A DNA stretch of 64,000 nucleotides from Bryobacteraceae bacterium (lineage in GTDB: Bacteria > Acidobacteriota > Terriglobia > Bryobacterales > Bryobacteraceae), in assembly GCA_025928545.1 (NCBI GenBank), contig JAICJH010000017.1, positions 1-64,000 on the forward strand, read 5' to 3'. Both the position numbers and the translations under genes were made by a program. Each line of letters starts with the position of its first letter. The stretch's first letter is position 1. Shown piece after piece: positions 17,693 through 25,339 of this stretch. The notes under the pieces were generated by a model that was not told where the DNA came from, searched no databases, and saw nothing but the letters and a program-made list of their open reading frames with translations.

Positions 17693-19123
17693 TTACCCGG
17701 CAGCCAGCATGCCGCGCATTTCCATCGGCTGAAACATCATCCACAGCGCGGCGCAAAACAAGACAATACAAACCGCCGCCCAGGGTGCAAATGCGCGTGA
17801 CGTCCGATTGCCTGGCTCCCGTAACGCAAGCTGATGCATCACGACAAGCGATCCCGCAAGGCCCATCACCAGGAAACCAAGCTCCAGCGGTTGCACAAAC
17901 GTCGCAGGCAATCCTGTGAGCCGCCAGCGGGGCTCGCCGAACCATGTCCATCCCAAACTGGCCGCCGCACTCTGCGTCACCGGAATCACTGTAAAGAGTC
18001 CCGTAAGAAAGTGAAATCCGTAGTGCGCCAGCCAAACCCCAAATCCCAGCGGAACCAGCCCGTAGCTGTAACGAACCGCAAGCGGAATCACCGGAGTCTG
18101 GCTGCCTCCCCACAGGCGGCTAACCCACGCAGCCAGTCCAACCAGCAACACAGGCTCCGCAACCAGGAAGAATCCAAAAATCAACCCCAATACCGGCGCC
18201 TCATGATCGAAATGAAAAAAAGCCCTGATCCATCTTTCCACCGCATAAACAGGACCGATCATGCCGAACGCATTCAGCATCGCCCCAAACACAAACACCA
18301 TCGCAAGCGCTGCAATATCCCTGCGCCGCGAAAAGATGCCGATGCCGGATCTCTTCGGGTCCGTCATCAACTCACTCGCCGGCAGGCGGCTGAGAATCCC
18401 CACATTGTCGTGCGGACAAGCCTGCACACAGTCCAGACAAAATGTGCAATCCATATTTCCGGCTTTGAGCGGCTGAAACAGCGCCAGCTCACACCCGCGC
18501 TGAATCACAACCAGTTCGTCCCGCCGCCCGCGAATGCAGTCCTTCGTCCTGCACCCATCGCAAACACCGTGTTCCCGCACCTTCACTTCAAGCGGTGAAA
18601 CCAGCGAAGCCACAAAATTGAATTGTCCGATCGGACAAACAAATTTACAGAACGCGGCGTGCTTGAACATGCCATCGACAATCAGCACCGCCCCGAAGTA
18701 GCCGATAATCAGCCACGCGGTCCAGCGCGGTGACGACCACAAATCGAACAGCTCATAGGAAAACAGAATCGCCACAAACAGCGCTGCCGATAGCCATTTG
18801 GTTCGCAGAGCCCGCGGCCAGTTCAACCGGGGGCGGAACAGTTTCCGCGCAAACTGGCGCACCAGCATGAACGGACAAGCCATGCAGAAGAAATTCCCGG
18901 CACACAACAACACCAGAACCAGGGCCCCGCGAAAATGTACCCAGGTCAGAGTAGTCGCCAGATTCTTCGGAGCCAGCGCAGGCCCGAACAATCCATGCAG
19001 GATCATCGCAATGCTCAGAATCAACAGCGGAATCTGGAGTAAAGTACGCGCATGCCGCCATTTCAGTAAGCGGCCGATCACGGGAACGCGAAGCAGGTCG
19101 AATGTGTCGGAGTCGTTGGACAA
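17693..19123 (-). CDS. Membrane polyferredoxin, NapH/CcoG/NosR-like 4Fe-4S protein
   Basis: This 476-residue integral membrane protein has several TM helices and Cys motifs in order: FFCMACP, AFCKFVCPIGQ, CDGCRTKDC, and MDCTFCLDCVQACP, the last a full CxxCxxCxxxCP cluster motif. The pattern matches membrane-bound ferredoxins that pass electrons from the quinone pool to a periplasmic partner or reduce copper during oxidase assembly. It starts with TTG directly after the stop codon of the FixH-like gene (TAATTG). After the ferredoxin part are four or five more TM helices. Partner and direction of electron flow are not known. Confidence 0.8.
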   Translation of the reverse strand: MSNDSDTFDLLRVPVIGRLLKWRHARTLLQIPLLILSIAMILHGLFGPALAPKNLATTLTWVHFRGALVLVLLCAGNFFCMACPFMLVRQFARKLFRPRLNWPRALRTKWLSAALFVAILFSYELFDLWSSPRWTAWLIIGYFGAVLIVDGMFKHAAFCKFVCPIGQFNFVASLVSPLEVKVREHGVCDGCRTKDCIRGRRDELVVIQRGCELALFQPLKAGNMDCTFCLDCVQACPHDNVGILSRLPASELMTDPKRSGIGIFSRRRDIAALAMVFVFGAMLNAFGMIGPVYAVERWIRAFFHFDHEAPVLGLIFGFFLVAEPVLLVGLAAWVSRLWGGSQTPVIPLAVRYSYGLVPLGFGVWLAHYGFHFLTGLFTVIPVTQSAAASLGWTWFGEPRWRLTGLPATFVQPLELGFLVMGLAGSLVVMHQLALREPGNRTSRAFAPWAAVCIVLFCAALWMMFQPMEMRGMLAAG

Positions 19124-19507
19124 TTATTTCGCTCGTACACCCTTGACGTCGATTTGCCGCTCCACCTTTTGCCCGTCGGAGAGGACCGCGTGAACCAGAA
19201 TTACCCAGTCGCCCTGCATGTTCAGGTCGAGCGATCCCGCATAGCGGCCCGCGCTCACTTCTTTAGTGTCGCCGAACACCGGGGCCATGCCCGGATGAGA
19301 CATATTGCCTTCGAGTTGAACGCGTGCACCGGTGACCGAAGCGCCCGACGCATCGTGAATTGTCAGACCGACGGCAGACAATCCTGTCTGAACTGGTTGA
19401 GGTGAAATCTCCGACTCGATCTTCAGATCGGGCGGAGGTTTTTCTAAACGAGGACGACACCCCGAAAGCGCGAATAACCCAACGCAGATCAGGGCCGCGG
19501 TTTTCAC
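19124..19507 (-). CDS. FixH/YtkA-like lipoprotein
   Basis: The start is set at GTG 19507 (127 residues) because it overlaps the upstream stop codon as GTGA and gives a clean lipoprotein signal ending in LFALSGC. After the anchor comes an Ig-like beta domain with a SVGL-type strand, a NMSHPGMAPVFG loop containing His and Met residues, and YAGSLDLNMQGDWVILVHA. This is the pattern of YtkA/FixH-family domains found near cytochrome oxidase or copper-handling genes. The His/Met loop could bind copper, but this is inference. Confidence 0.7.
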   Translation of the reverse strand: MKTAALICVGLFALSGCRPRLEKPPPDLKIESEISPQPVQTGLSAVGLTIHDASGASVTGARVQLEGNMSHPGMAPVFGDTKEVSAGRYAGSLDLNMQGDWVILVHAVLSDGQKVERQIDVKGVRAK

Positions 19508-20106
19508 GCCGCTGATTTTGCCAGGCGCGGCTTCCACTCGCAGGTACAGGTGCTGTGCTGCGCCTCATCGGCTGGCGGAAACATGTGATAGTACATGCCA
19601 ATCACCATCGGGATGAAAACGATCGTGTTGTAAAACAGGTGCAGTTCCACGCGCGGAAAGAAGAACTGCAGCACGCTCATCGGAACCGGTCGGTGCCCCA
19701 GATTGTGGTGCAGGGTGGCCTGCGAAATCAGCAGCAGATGTTCAATGTGGTGCCAGAACTGAATCGCCAGCGATATGGTCCACCACTTCCGCCCTTTGCC
19801 TGTGAACCCCTTGCGCATCGTCCAGAGGCCGATCAGCATAACCACTGCGTATCCATAATGCAGTGATTCCGATTTAATCAGCCAGGGATACCAAAGACCA
19901 AGAATTCCGTTCGCCTTCGGACGCGGCCAGTGCAGGACAAAAATCTGCACGGCCTGCACCAGGTGTTCACCCCAATGCCCGAGGACAACCAGCATGAAAA
20001 GCTGAAGAGCCCGCTCGTGCCAGACCGCGTTGAGCTTTTCGTAAAAGCTCGGTCCGCCGCTAACCGCGAGACACGCCTGAGGATAACTGGAACTCGATGT
20101 CGCCAT
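19504..20106 (-). CDS. His-rich integral membrane protein, hypothetical
   Basis: A 200-residue protein with about five predicted membrane helices and many His residues placed in or near them: LGHWGEHLVQ, QFWHHIEHLLL, LHHNLGHRPV, and YYHMFPPAD near the C-terminus. Such His patterns can bind heme or metal. The tail HSTCTCEWKP has a CxC. It is the first gene of a cluster with a FixH-like lipoprotein (4-base overlap), polyferredoxin and an anchored protein, so a respiratory or metal role is likely by context. I do not recognise a named family. Confidence 0.7.
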   Translation of the reverse strand: MATSSSSYPQACLAVSGGPSFYEKLNAVWHERALQLFMLVVLGHWGEHLVQAVQIFVLHWPRPKANGILGLWYPWLIKSESLHYGYAVVMLIGLWTMRKGFTGKGRKWWTISLAIQFWHHIEHLLLISQATLHHNLGHRPVPMSVLQFFFPRVELHLFYNTIVFIPMVIGMYYHMFPPADEAQHSTCTCEWKPRLAKSAA

Positions 20107-20243
20107 AAAGATGTGCCGCCTTAAGTAAAAATAAACAATCAGGGCCGAGACGGCAATAATAGGAATGAACTACGCCACAAGCCTGCTTCACTGCACACGC
20201 ACGCGGATATTGTCCGGACACTTAGGCGGACATTTTCCCGGTC

Positions 20244-20273
20244 TTGGGCGCAGCACAAGATCTCATATATAAT
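20244..20273 (+). promoter_or_regulatory. Sigma-70-type promoter for fic
   Basis: TTGGGC (20244-20249) and TATAAT (20268-20273) are separated by 18 bases. The transcript would begin near 20280, 3' of the first ATG at 20278. This supports the second in-frame ATG at 20311 as the real start. Confidence 0.6.
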
Positions 20274-20310
20274 TGATATGTATGAATTTGGTGTACATTT
20301 ATTGACGGAC

Positions 20311-21525
20311 ATGCAATCGGACATAAATGCTGTTGACAGAGGCGAAGTCGTATCCCTGATGGAGCCACTGCTCATTAGTGAAAACTCCCGACATCGGGCA
20401 TCTCTGACGGATCTCGCGCTGGATCTCACCCGGAAATCAGCTGGATTTTGCCGGAGCTTGCCGCCAGGTATGCTCTCGTCGCTTGCCGATCTGGTGCGCT
20501 CGATGAACTGCTACTACTCAAACCTGATCGAGGGACATAATACGCATCCGGTGGATATCGAGCGGGCATTGAAGAATGAGTACAGCGCCGATGCCCGCAA
20601 GCGCGACCTCCAGCACGAAGCCCAGGCTCACATCGCCGTTCAACAGTGGATCGACGCGGGAGGCCTGAAGGGCCGTCGCGCCATCACCGACGAGGGCATC
20701 CGTGAAACACACTTTCGCTTTTGCGAGTTGCTCCCCGAGGATCTTCTGTGGGTAGAAAACCCAAAAACAAAAGAGCGAGTTCGCGTAATACCCGGAGAAT
20801 TGCGCCGTCGTGACATCCAGGTCGGACAGCACGTCGCTATCAGCCCCGGCGCTCTGCCTCGCTTCCTTCAACGCTTCGAGGATGTTTATGGAAAGGTTGG
20901 CAGGGCCGACTCGATCATCTCTGCCGCCGCCGCTCATCATCGCCTGTTGTGGATGCACCCTTTTCTCGACGGCAATGGGCGCGTCGCGAGGCTGATGTCG
21001 CACGCGACATTGCTGGACGAACTCGACACCAGTGCAGTTTGGTCCATAGCGCGCGGCCTTGCCCGCAACGTTGAAGCGTACAAGGGGCATCTCGCGAAGT
21101 GCGACATGGACCGCCGCAACGATCTCGATGGGCGCGGCACTTTGAGCGAAGAAGCACTTGCTGATTTCATCCGCTTTTTCCTCATAACTTGTATAGACCA
21201 GGTAAGCTTCATGGAAGGCCTTGTTCAGCCGGACCGCCTGCGCACCCGCATACTGATGTGGGCCGAGGAGGAAACAAGACTTGGCGGATTGCCGTCCAAA
21301 GCAAGTGCGATCCTCGAAGCGATCCTGTATCGCGGTGAGTTACCGCGAAGTGAGGCCGAGGTAATTGTCGGCACTGGCGAGCGCCAGGCGCGCCGCATCG
21401 TCTCAGCGCTTATGGAAAAAGGAGTGTTGGCCTCTGACAATTCGCGGGGGCCATTGCGTCTGGTGTTCCCTGCGTCATTGGCTGGCCGGTGGATGCCCGG
21501 CCTGTTCCCGGAGCAAACCGCCTGA
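20311..21525 (+). CDS. Fic-domain AMPylase, class II (self-inhibited)
   Basis: The protein has 404 residues from ATG 20311. The Fic active-site motif HPFLDGNGR is complete (His near 216, Asn and Arg for ATP binding). An inhibitory helix motif [S/T]xxxE[G/N] appears upstream as SNLIEG (about 70-75), which is the class II arrangement where the protein blocks its own ATP site. The C-terminal part contains a winged-helix-like region (SEAEVIVGTGERQARRIVSALMEKG). Fic proteins usually add AMP to a target protein; the target here is unknown. It stands alone, divergent from the membrane redox cluster, at the left edge of an accessory stretch. Confidence 0.88.
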   Translation: MQSDINAVDRGEVVSLMEPLLISENSRHRASLTDLALDLTRKSAGFCRSLPPGMLSSLADLVRSMNCYYSNLIEGHNTHPVDIERALKNEYSADARKRDLQHEAQAHIAVQQWIDAGGLKGRRAITDEGIRETHFRFCELLPEDLLWVENPKTKERVRVIPGELRRRDIQVGQHVAISPGALPRFLQRFEDVYGKVGRADSIISAAAAHHRLLWMHPFLDGNGRVARLMSHATLLDELDTSAVWSIARGLARNVEAYKGHLAKCDMDRRNDLDGRGTLSEEALADFIRFFLITCIDQVSFMEGLVQPDRLRTRILMWAEEETRLGGLPSKASAILEAILYRGELPRSEAEVIVGTGERQARRIVSALMEKGVLASDNSRGPLRLVFPASLAGRWMPGLFPEQTA

Positions 21526-21533
21526 TTGGAATC

Positions 21534-21712
21534 ATGATGCCTGCGGTGCTGTCATCGACCTTGACGTCGTCCCCGTCGAAGGAAGGAAACACGAGTGCCA
21601 CGAGAATAGTATTCTGCGGTTCAAGGCCGATCCTTCGCTCGCGTTCGCAACTGGATTTGCGCTCAGCAATGATGGCGTTTGGTATCACCATTCCTGGCGC
21701 ATGGAGCAGCGA
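21534..21712 (+). pseudogene. Remnant of a small coding sequence without a start
   Basis: A frame after the fic stop reads VIDLDVVPVEGRKHECHENS, then GFALSNDGVWYHHSW, which has the look of a conserved small protein (Cys-His-Glu-Asn, then Gly-x-Trp-x-x-His-Ser-Trp). No ATG, GTG or TTG opens it, and the sequence after the Trp loses protein-like character. I read it as a decayed gene piece. The family is not recognised with certainty. Confidence 0.3.
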
Positions 21713-21921
21713 GTGGCAAGGGTTCGAGCTGCATCGGCATCTAGTACGGGTAGACATCCAGGATTCTCCTTGTCCGCGTCACCCGACAATTCGACTCGTG
21801 CCGTACCTTTGATCCTGCCGAGTTTCCGTTTCGGCATCAGCCAAGGCGGGCCACATCGCAAATACTTCTTCGCGCGTCATCGCCCCCTCAACGCTCTGGG
21901 ATTAGGATTGTGCTCCGGTCC

Positions 21922-22053
21922 TCATGGAATGTGCTTTACGGAGATGACGATGACAGCGGCCATCGCGATAAGCATAAGGACGATCTCGAAGACGTTCCAG
22001 ATCGTGAACCGGATGGCGTCGAACTGCTCTTTGCTGGGCAAGCGAAATTCCAT
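21922..22053 (-). CDS. Small single-pass membrane protein (43 aa)
   Basis: A short frame with a strong start: AAAGGA lies 5 bases before the ATG, and only 8 bases separate it from the stop of the 121-residue gene. The protein has a polar amphipathic N-terminus (MEFRLPSKEQFDAIRF), one hydrophobic segment (IVLMLIAMAAVIVISV), and a short KHIP tail. Size and topology suit a small regulatory or toxin-like membrane peptide, but no family is recognised. It forms an operon with the gene upstream. Confidence 0.55.
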   Translation of the reverse strand: MEFRLPSKEQFDAIRFTIWNVFEIVLMLIAMAAVIVISVKHIP

Positions 22054-22061
22054 AGATTCCT

Positions 22062-22427
22062 TTACATTGCGATCCGTTCTTTCGGCAGGTCTGCTTCCAG
22101 CATCTGTTCGGATTCATTCCACCGTGCCGCAATACTCGCGAGTTCTTTCCCCACCCACCCGATGTACTTGAGGAATGACTCCGCAGAGAGCGTACCGCCG
22201 CGCCTTCCTTTGGGGACGGAGATCCGGAAGGCGTTGTTGTCCTCTTCATGGACAGCCTTGATCGCCAGCCTGCAAGCCTTCCGATCCCACAGCAGGTGCA
22301 CATAGGCAGCGCCGAGGCGCGTGAAGAACTCGTTTGCCCCGACATTGAGGAAGATCCTCCCGCTCCTGATAGTCACCTCCGGAGAAGCGAACTTAGTAGC
22401 TTTATCAGAGAACAGCTCGTATCCCAT
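22062..22427 (-). CDS. Conserved hypothetical protein (121 aa)
   Basis: A compact alpha/beta protein opening with MGYELFSDKATKF and containing TIRSGRIFLNVGANEFF, a basic VHLLWDRKACRLAIKAV strand pair, a PKGRRGGTLSAESFLKYI helix and a C-terminal acidic/amphipathic strand. The regular alternation looks like a real, conserved fold; I do not know its function. A consensus promoter lies only about 14 bases upstream, so its leader is very short. It is cotranscribed with the 43-residue membrane protein and faces away from the structured RNA gene. Confidence 0.6.
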   Translation of the reverse strand: MGYELFSDKATKFASPEVTIRSGRIFLNVGANEFFTRLGAAYVHLLWDRKACRLAIKAVHEEDNNAFRISVPKGRRGGTLSAESFLKYIGWVGKELASIAARWNESEQMLEADLPKERIAM

Positions 22428-22440
22428 ATGGATACTAGAT

Positions 22441-22470
22441 AGTGTACAGCATAGTATACGTAAGTGTCAA
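22441..22470 (-). promoter_or_regulatory. Consensus sigma-70 promoter of the 121-aa gene
   Basis: On the minus strand TTGACA (22465-22470) is followed after 18 bases by TACACT (22441-22446). Transcription would begin near 22434, only a few bases before the ATG at 22427, implying an almost leaderless mRNA. Confidence 0.6.
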
Positions 22471-22737
22471 ATCATGCTGCATCTGCGGAAAAACCGGCCA
22501 AAGAAATTTAATAATTTCCAGACGCCTAGATGTGTTACGGCAAGAACCCTCCGGAAGATGCGTACGAGAGGCGCGGAGTTCTCCCATCAAGCAAAGCCAT
22601 AATGCTTGAAAAGAAAGGTGAATTATGGGGTGGTTCGGGGGGGGCGTCCTTTCCGGTCAGGTCTACACCCTGTCGAAACAAAGTATATATTTCCATCCGC
22701 AAACCGTCGGCGCGAATGGGATTATATGGACATGATC
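22471..22737. other. Intergenic stretch upstream of the RNA gene
   Basis: No convincing coding frame or repeat. It contains an AT-rich tract near 22500-22520 and a G-run near 22635-22650. It separates two divergent promoters, one for the 121-aa gene and one for the structured RNA. Confidence 0.5.
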
Positions 22738-22767
22738 TTGCGGCGGTGGGAAAAAGAGGTGTATACT
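22738..22767 (+). promoter_or_regulatory. Promoter of the structured RNA
   Basis: TTGCGG (22738-22743) and TATACT (22762-22767) with an 18-base spacer. A start near 22774 places the first helix strand of the RNA at the very 5' end, which supports the assignment. Confidence 0.6.
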
Positions 22768-22773
22768 TGACTC

Positions 22774-22971
22774 GTGATTGGTGAATCTGCGAAAGCAGAT
22801 TTGGGGAGGCTGCTGTGAGGCGGCTCACCAGAAGCGGGCGTCACCTCCAATTACCCCGCTGCGCAGGGGCGTAAGGTTCCCTTGGGCTGTTAAATCCTTT
22901 AGCACTCGAAGACGAATGACGTCTTCAGTCTAACAAGAAATCAACCCCCCCTAGGATGGGGGGGTTTTTTT
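22774..22971 (+). ncRNA. Structured RNA of about 200 nt upstream of LOTUS/PRTase genes
   Basis: Read as RNA it folds into successive helices. A closing helix pairs 22774-22781 with 22847-22854 (8 bp, one G-U). Inside are a 7-bp hairpin 22784-22790/22795-22801 capped by a GAAA tetraloop and a GUGAG/CUCAC hairpin at 22815-22828. GGAGG (22805-22809) could instead pair with CCUCC (22844-22848), competing with the closing helix. Next come a CCCC/GGGG hairpin (22854-22869), a UGUUA/UAACA helix (22888-22892/22931-22935) enclosing a 7-bp hairpin with loop AAUGA (22908-22926), and the terminator. I match it to no known RNA class. Its position suggests a leader or partner RNA of the two genes behind it. 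Confidence 0.6.
22943..22971 (+). terminator. Strong intrinsic terminator 15 bases before the LOTUS gene
   Basis: A stem of AA plus seven C (22943-22951) and seven G plus TT has a 6-base loop and is followed by a run of seven T (22965-22971). It ends the RNA just ahead of the Shine-Dalgarno AAGGA at 22975-22979. No promoter fits between, so the genes downstream need read-through. Confidence 0.85.
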
Positions 22972-22985
22972 AATAAGGATAGCCA

Positions 22986-23921
22986 ATGGACCCCAAGACG
23001 CTTCTACCGCCGTCAGCTCTATCTCCTACCGAGCTTGAGCAATTACGTCCCGCAATAGCTGCACGGTACCCTAACTCTAAAGGCGTTCTCGGCTCTCAAC
23101 TTGGAGCCTTCATACGTCGGCACCTCACAAATCCTGACTTGAAAGGCCGCTTTGGCGGACTCAAGAGCTTTGTGGGCCATTATTTCCCGGCGGAGATAAT
23201 CTGGAGCGGACGAAAGGGGCTCGATGATCTATACGATATCGCGTTCACTGCGGAGCCATCGAATCAAAGTGTTGGTGCTTGGCAGCCTGTATCCGCAGAG
23301 CCGGTCGCCGGCCTCTGGTCTGCTGTGACAAATCCTTCCATTTATGTACAGTTCGCCTGGTCGACAAAGGAACAAGTGCTGTTCCAGTCATCGGCCGGCG
23401 TCCCGCCAGCTGAAGGCTTGGTCGCAATCGAGAAGCTCACAAAAATCGACTACCAGAACATTGCCACAGCCTTTGTCAACTCGTCAGAAAACCTTGATGC
23501 CACCGGTCGGGCGCGGGCATTAGAGAGTGCGGCGTCCAGCATGGAGTTCACGAAGTTGGTTCGTGAGAAGGGCCTCCTAACGAAATGGGAGGAGTTCCGC
23601 GTTGACAGCGCACTGCGTCTCTTTGCAGATCGCTTGAGTGCGGCTGGAGCCGATGCCGATGTGGTCTCACGCTGGGCGGACGCCTTACGCTCATCTCAGC
23701 AACAAGGACGAACCCGTAGATTACAACAAGCTGCTTCCTCGCCACCCGTGCAGAAACCACCGCGTCCGCCTTATCGTGAGAGCGCACGAGATGAGGTCCC
23801 GGACGCCCGATTAGTGGCGATCAAGGCAATGGAATTCTTATCTGATTCAGAAATTGGCAATCTGAATCTTCCGCTCGGATCTGTTATGCATGCTCTCCGT
23901 TCGCTGCTCGGCCGACAATAG
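22986..23921 (+). CDS. LOTUS/OST-HTH-like domain protein
   Basis: A 311-residue protein with AAGGA 6 bases before its ATG. The N-terminal part (about 20-85) reads like an OST-HTH/LOTUS winged helix: VLGSQLGAFIRRHLTNPDL, then FGGLKSFVGHYFPAEI and a terminal strand. LOTUS domains bind RNA, with a preference for G-rich RNA reported for several. The middle (about 100-200) is an unassigned alpha/beta or helical region; 235-270 is a basic, Gln/Pro-rich linker; the end is a short helical segment. A PRTase-like gene follows after 14 bases. The fold call is by eye. Context suggests it binds the structured RNA or a nucleic acid trigger. Confidence 0.6.
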   Translation: MDPKTLLPPSALSPTELEQLRPAIAARYPNSKGVLGSQLGAFIRRHLTNPDLKGRFGGLKSFVGHYFPAEIIWSGRKGLDDLYDIAFTAEPSNQSVGAWQPVSAEPVAGLWSAVTNPSIYVQFAWSTKEQVLFQSSAGVPPAEGLVAIEKLTKIDYQNIATAFVNSSENLDATGRARALESAASSMEFTKLVREKGLLTKWEEFRVDSALRLFADRLSAAGADADVVSRWADALRSSQQQGRTRRLQQAASSPPVQKPPRPPYRESARDEVPDARLVAIKAMEFLSDSEIGNLNLPLGSVMHALRSLLGRQ

Positions 23922-23935
23922 GGTGCCAATTTCGA

Positions 23936-25258
23936 ATGGCTCTCCTCATCCCGATTCCCCGATCAAGCTTGGACGCACTTCAGCGAGCGTTGCACAAGAT
24001 TGCGCCGTTCGATTGGGCTTCTCGGGGAGTGATCCACACATTCCCCCTCGATGAGGGCACCGGCCTGAACGCTGCAGATGCTCTGTTTGAGTATTGCCAA
24101 GACAACAAAATCGAGTATGTCCTCGTTCCGAAGCGAGTGCACTGCAATGAGAAGGCGATCGCGGAGGCCGGATACACCGTCGTGATGGGGCCCCCTGTGG
24201 TTGAAATGGTACGCGGTAATGGGCTCTTGCAGCACTTAAGAACATTAGGCCTCGACTGGCGCAGCGAAACCATCAGTCGTCTCAAACATTATTCCCTCGG
24301 TGCAGTAGGTGATCCAGAAATCGACAAATGGCTTGGGCAATTTGAGCGTCTTGGAAATCATCGAGCTGTGGGTGAGCATCTGCTCCAGTTGCTTGATGTT
24401 CTCCCGCTTAGCGACTTGGGAGAAGCTCTGTCGATCGATTCTGACTTTTACGGCTCCGATTTACTTGTGGGATTCAACAACGACAAATGGGGGAAGAGTT
24501 GGGGTACAGTTAGCACGTTAATACGGAAGAAGTGTACTGCGGCATCTCTGCTGCCGATCACCGAGGCGATTGAAAAGGGCGCTCATCCGCGAGTACTTCG
24601 GCTCGTAGAGGACGGCCTATTCTCCGGGACTGAAATGCGGGCGATCTTCGATAGCCTCCGCGGTGCCCGACCTGTTGGCCGCAGCCAAAAGGTGCCGCAG
24701 TTGAAAGACCCAACCGTTTTGTCCCGCGTGCCTGCTCAGGTCCATTTTGGGGTTGTTGCCGACTTCGGGGAGGCGATGTTGCGACGGTATATGGCAGCGA
24801 ACTCTTTGCCAAATATTCAGATCGTTGTCAGTGGTGCCGCGCGGAAGATACGCGTCCTGTCCAGTGAATTCGACGTGCTGCCATCTCCAGATGGAGCCAC
24901 TTTAGCAGATGAGGCCGCGTTTGGATCCCAACTTCGTTCTAGAGTGATTCCATTTGTATTTCAAGGCGACAAAGGATGGAAGGATTTGGCAGCCCGGGAC
25001 AGAGCGAGGACGTTCTGTGAAAATGTGGGAGAACAACTCTGGCGAAGCTACCTCGCGAAGAAGAACTTCAATATGACAGATTGGCCTGACGATCGCGTGA
25101 GGCGATGCGCACTCGGCATGGAAGGACTTGGTTTAGCGTTTGCTTTTCCGCACTCAGTCCCCAAGGCATCGCTGCCACTTTTATGGGCAAGCGGTACTGT
25201 AACTCTGAACGGAGTATCCGTCAATTGGATTCCGCTGCTTCCGAGTGCGGATATTTAA
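23936..25258 (+). CDS. PRTase-like effector protein (conflict-system type)
   Basis: A 440-residue protein. The N-terminal about 120 residues form an alpha/beta unit. From about 130 (WLGQFERLGNHRAVGEHLL) it resembles phosphoribosyltransferase-like proteins of bacterial conflict systems. The PRPP-loop equivalent is RLVEDGLFSGTE (Glu225, Asp226, Gly231, Thr232), which parallels the acidic-acidic-x-x-x-T-G loop of classical PRTases. The C-terminus ends with GLAFAFPHSVPKASLPLLW, a segment I associate with the same group. Known PRTases move ribose-phosphate to bases; whether this one is an enzyme or a nucleotide sensor is unknown. It sits right behind the LOTUS-like gene. Confidence 0.6.
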   Translation: MALLIPIPRSSLDALQRALHKIAPFDWASRGVIHTFPLDEGTGLNAADALFEYCQDNKIEYVLVPKRVHCNEKAIAEAGYTVVMGPPVVEMVRGNGLLQHLRTLGLDWRSETISRLKHYSLGAVGDPEIDKWLGQFERLGNHRAVGEHLLQLLDVLPLSDLGEALSIDSDFYGSDLLVGFNNDKWGKSWGTVSTLIRKKCTAASLLPITEAIEKGAHPRVLRLVEDGLFSGTEMRAIFDSLRGARPVGRSQKVPQLKDPTVLSRVPAQVHFGVVADFGEAMLRRYMAANSLPNIQIVVSGAARKIRVLSSEFDVLPSPDGATLADEAAFGSQLRSRVIPFVFQGDKGWKDLAARDRARTFCENVGEQLWRSYLAKKNFNMTDWPDDRVRRCALGMEGLGLAFAFPHSVPKASLPLLWASGTVTLNGVSVNWIPLLPSADI

Positions 25259-25339
25259 CTTCGCAAGATTTGTTCCGGGGATTACTGTCAACAACACCGG
25301 CCGGTATTCCGGTTCAGTTGAAAGTGATTGAGCCCTAAA

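Noticed and set aside
21685..21837. 50-codon minus-strand frame with a protein-like sequence between fic and the small membrane gene
   Set aside because: No Shine-Dalgarno, overlaps the plus-strand remnant and another small frame; too little support to list as a gene.
22774..22971. Retron-type msr/msd RNA
   Set aside because: No reverse transcriptase gene is found in the window and the RNA lacks the long inverted a1/a2 repeat arrangement.
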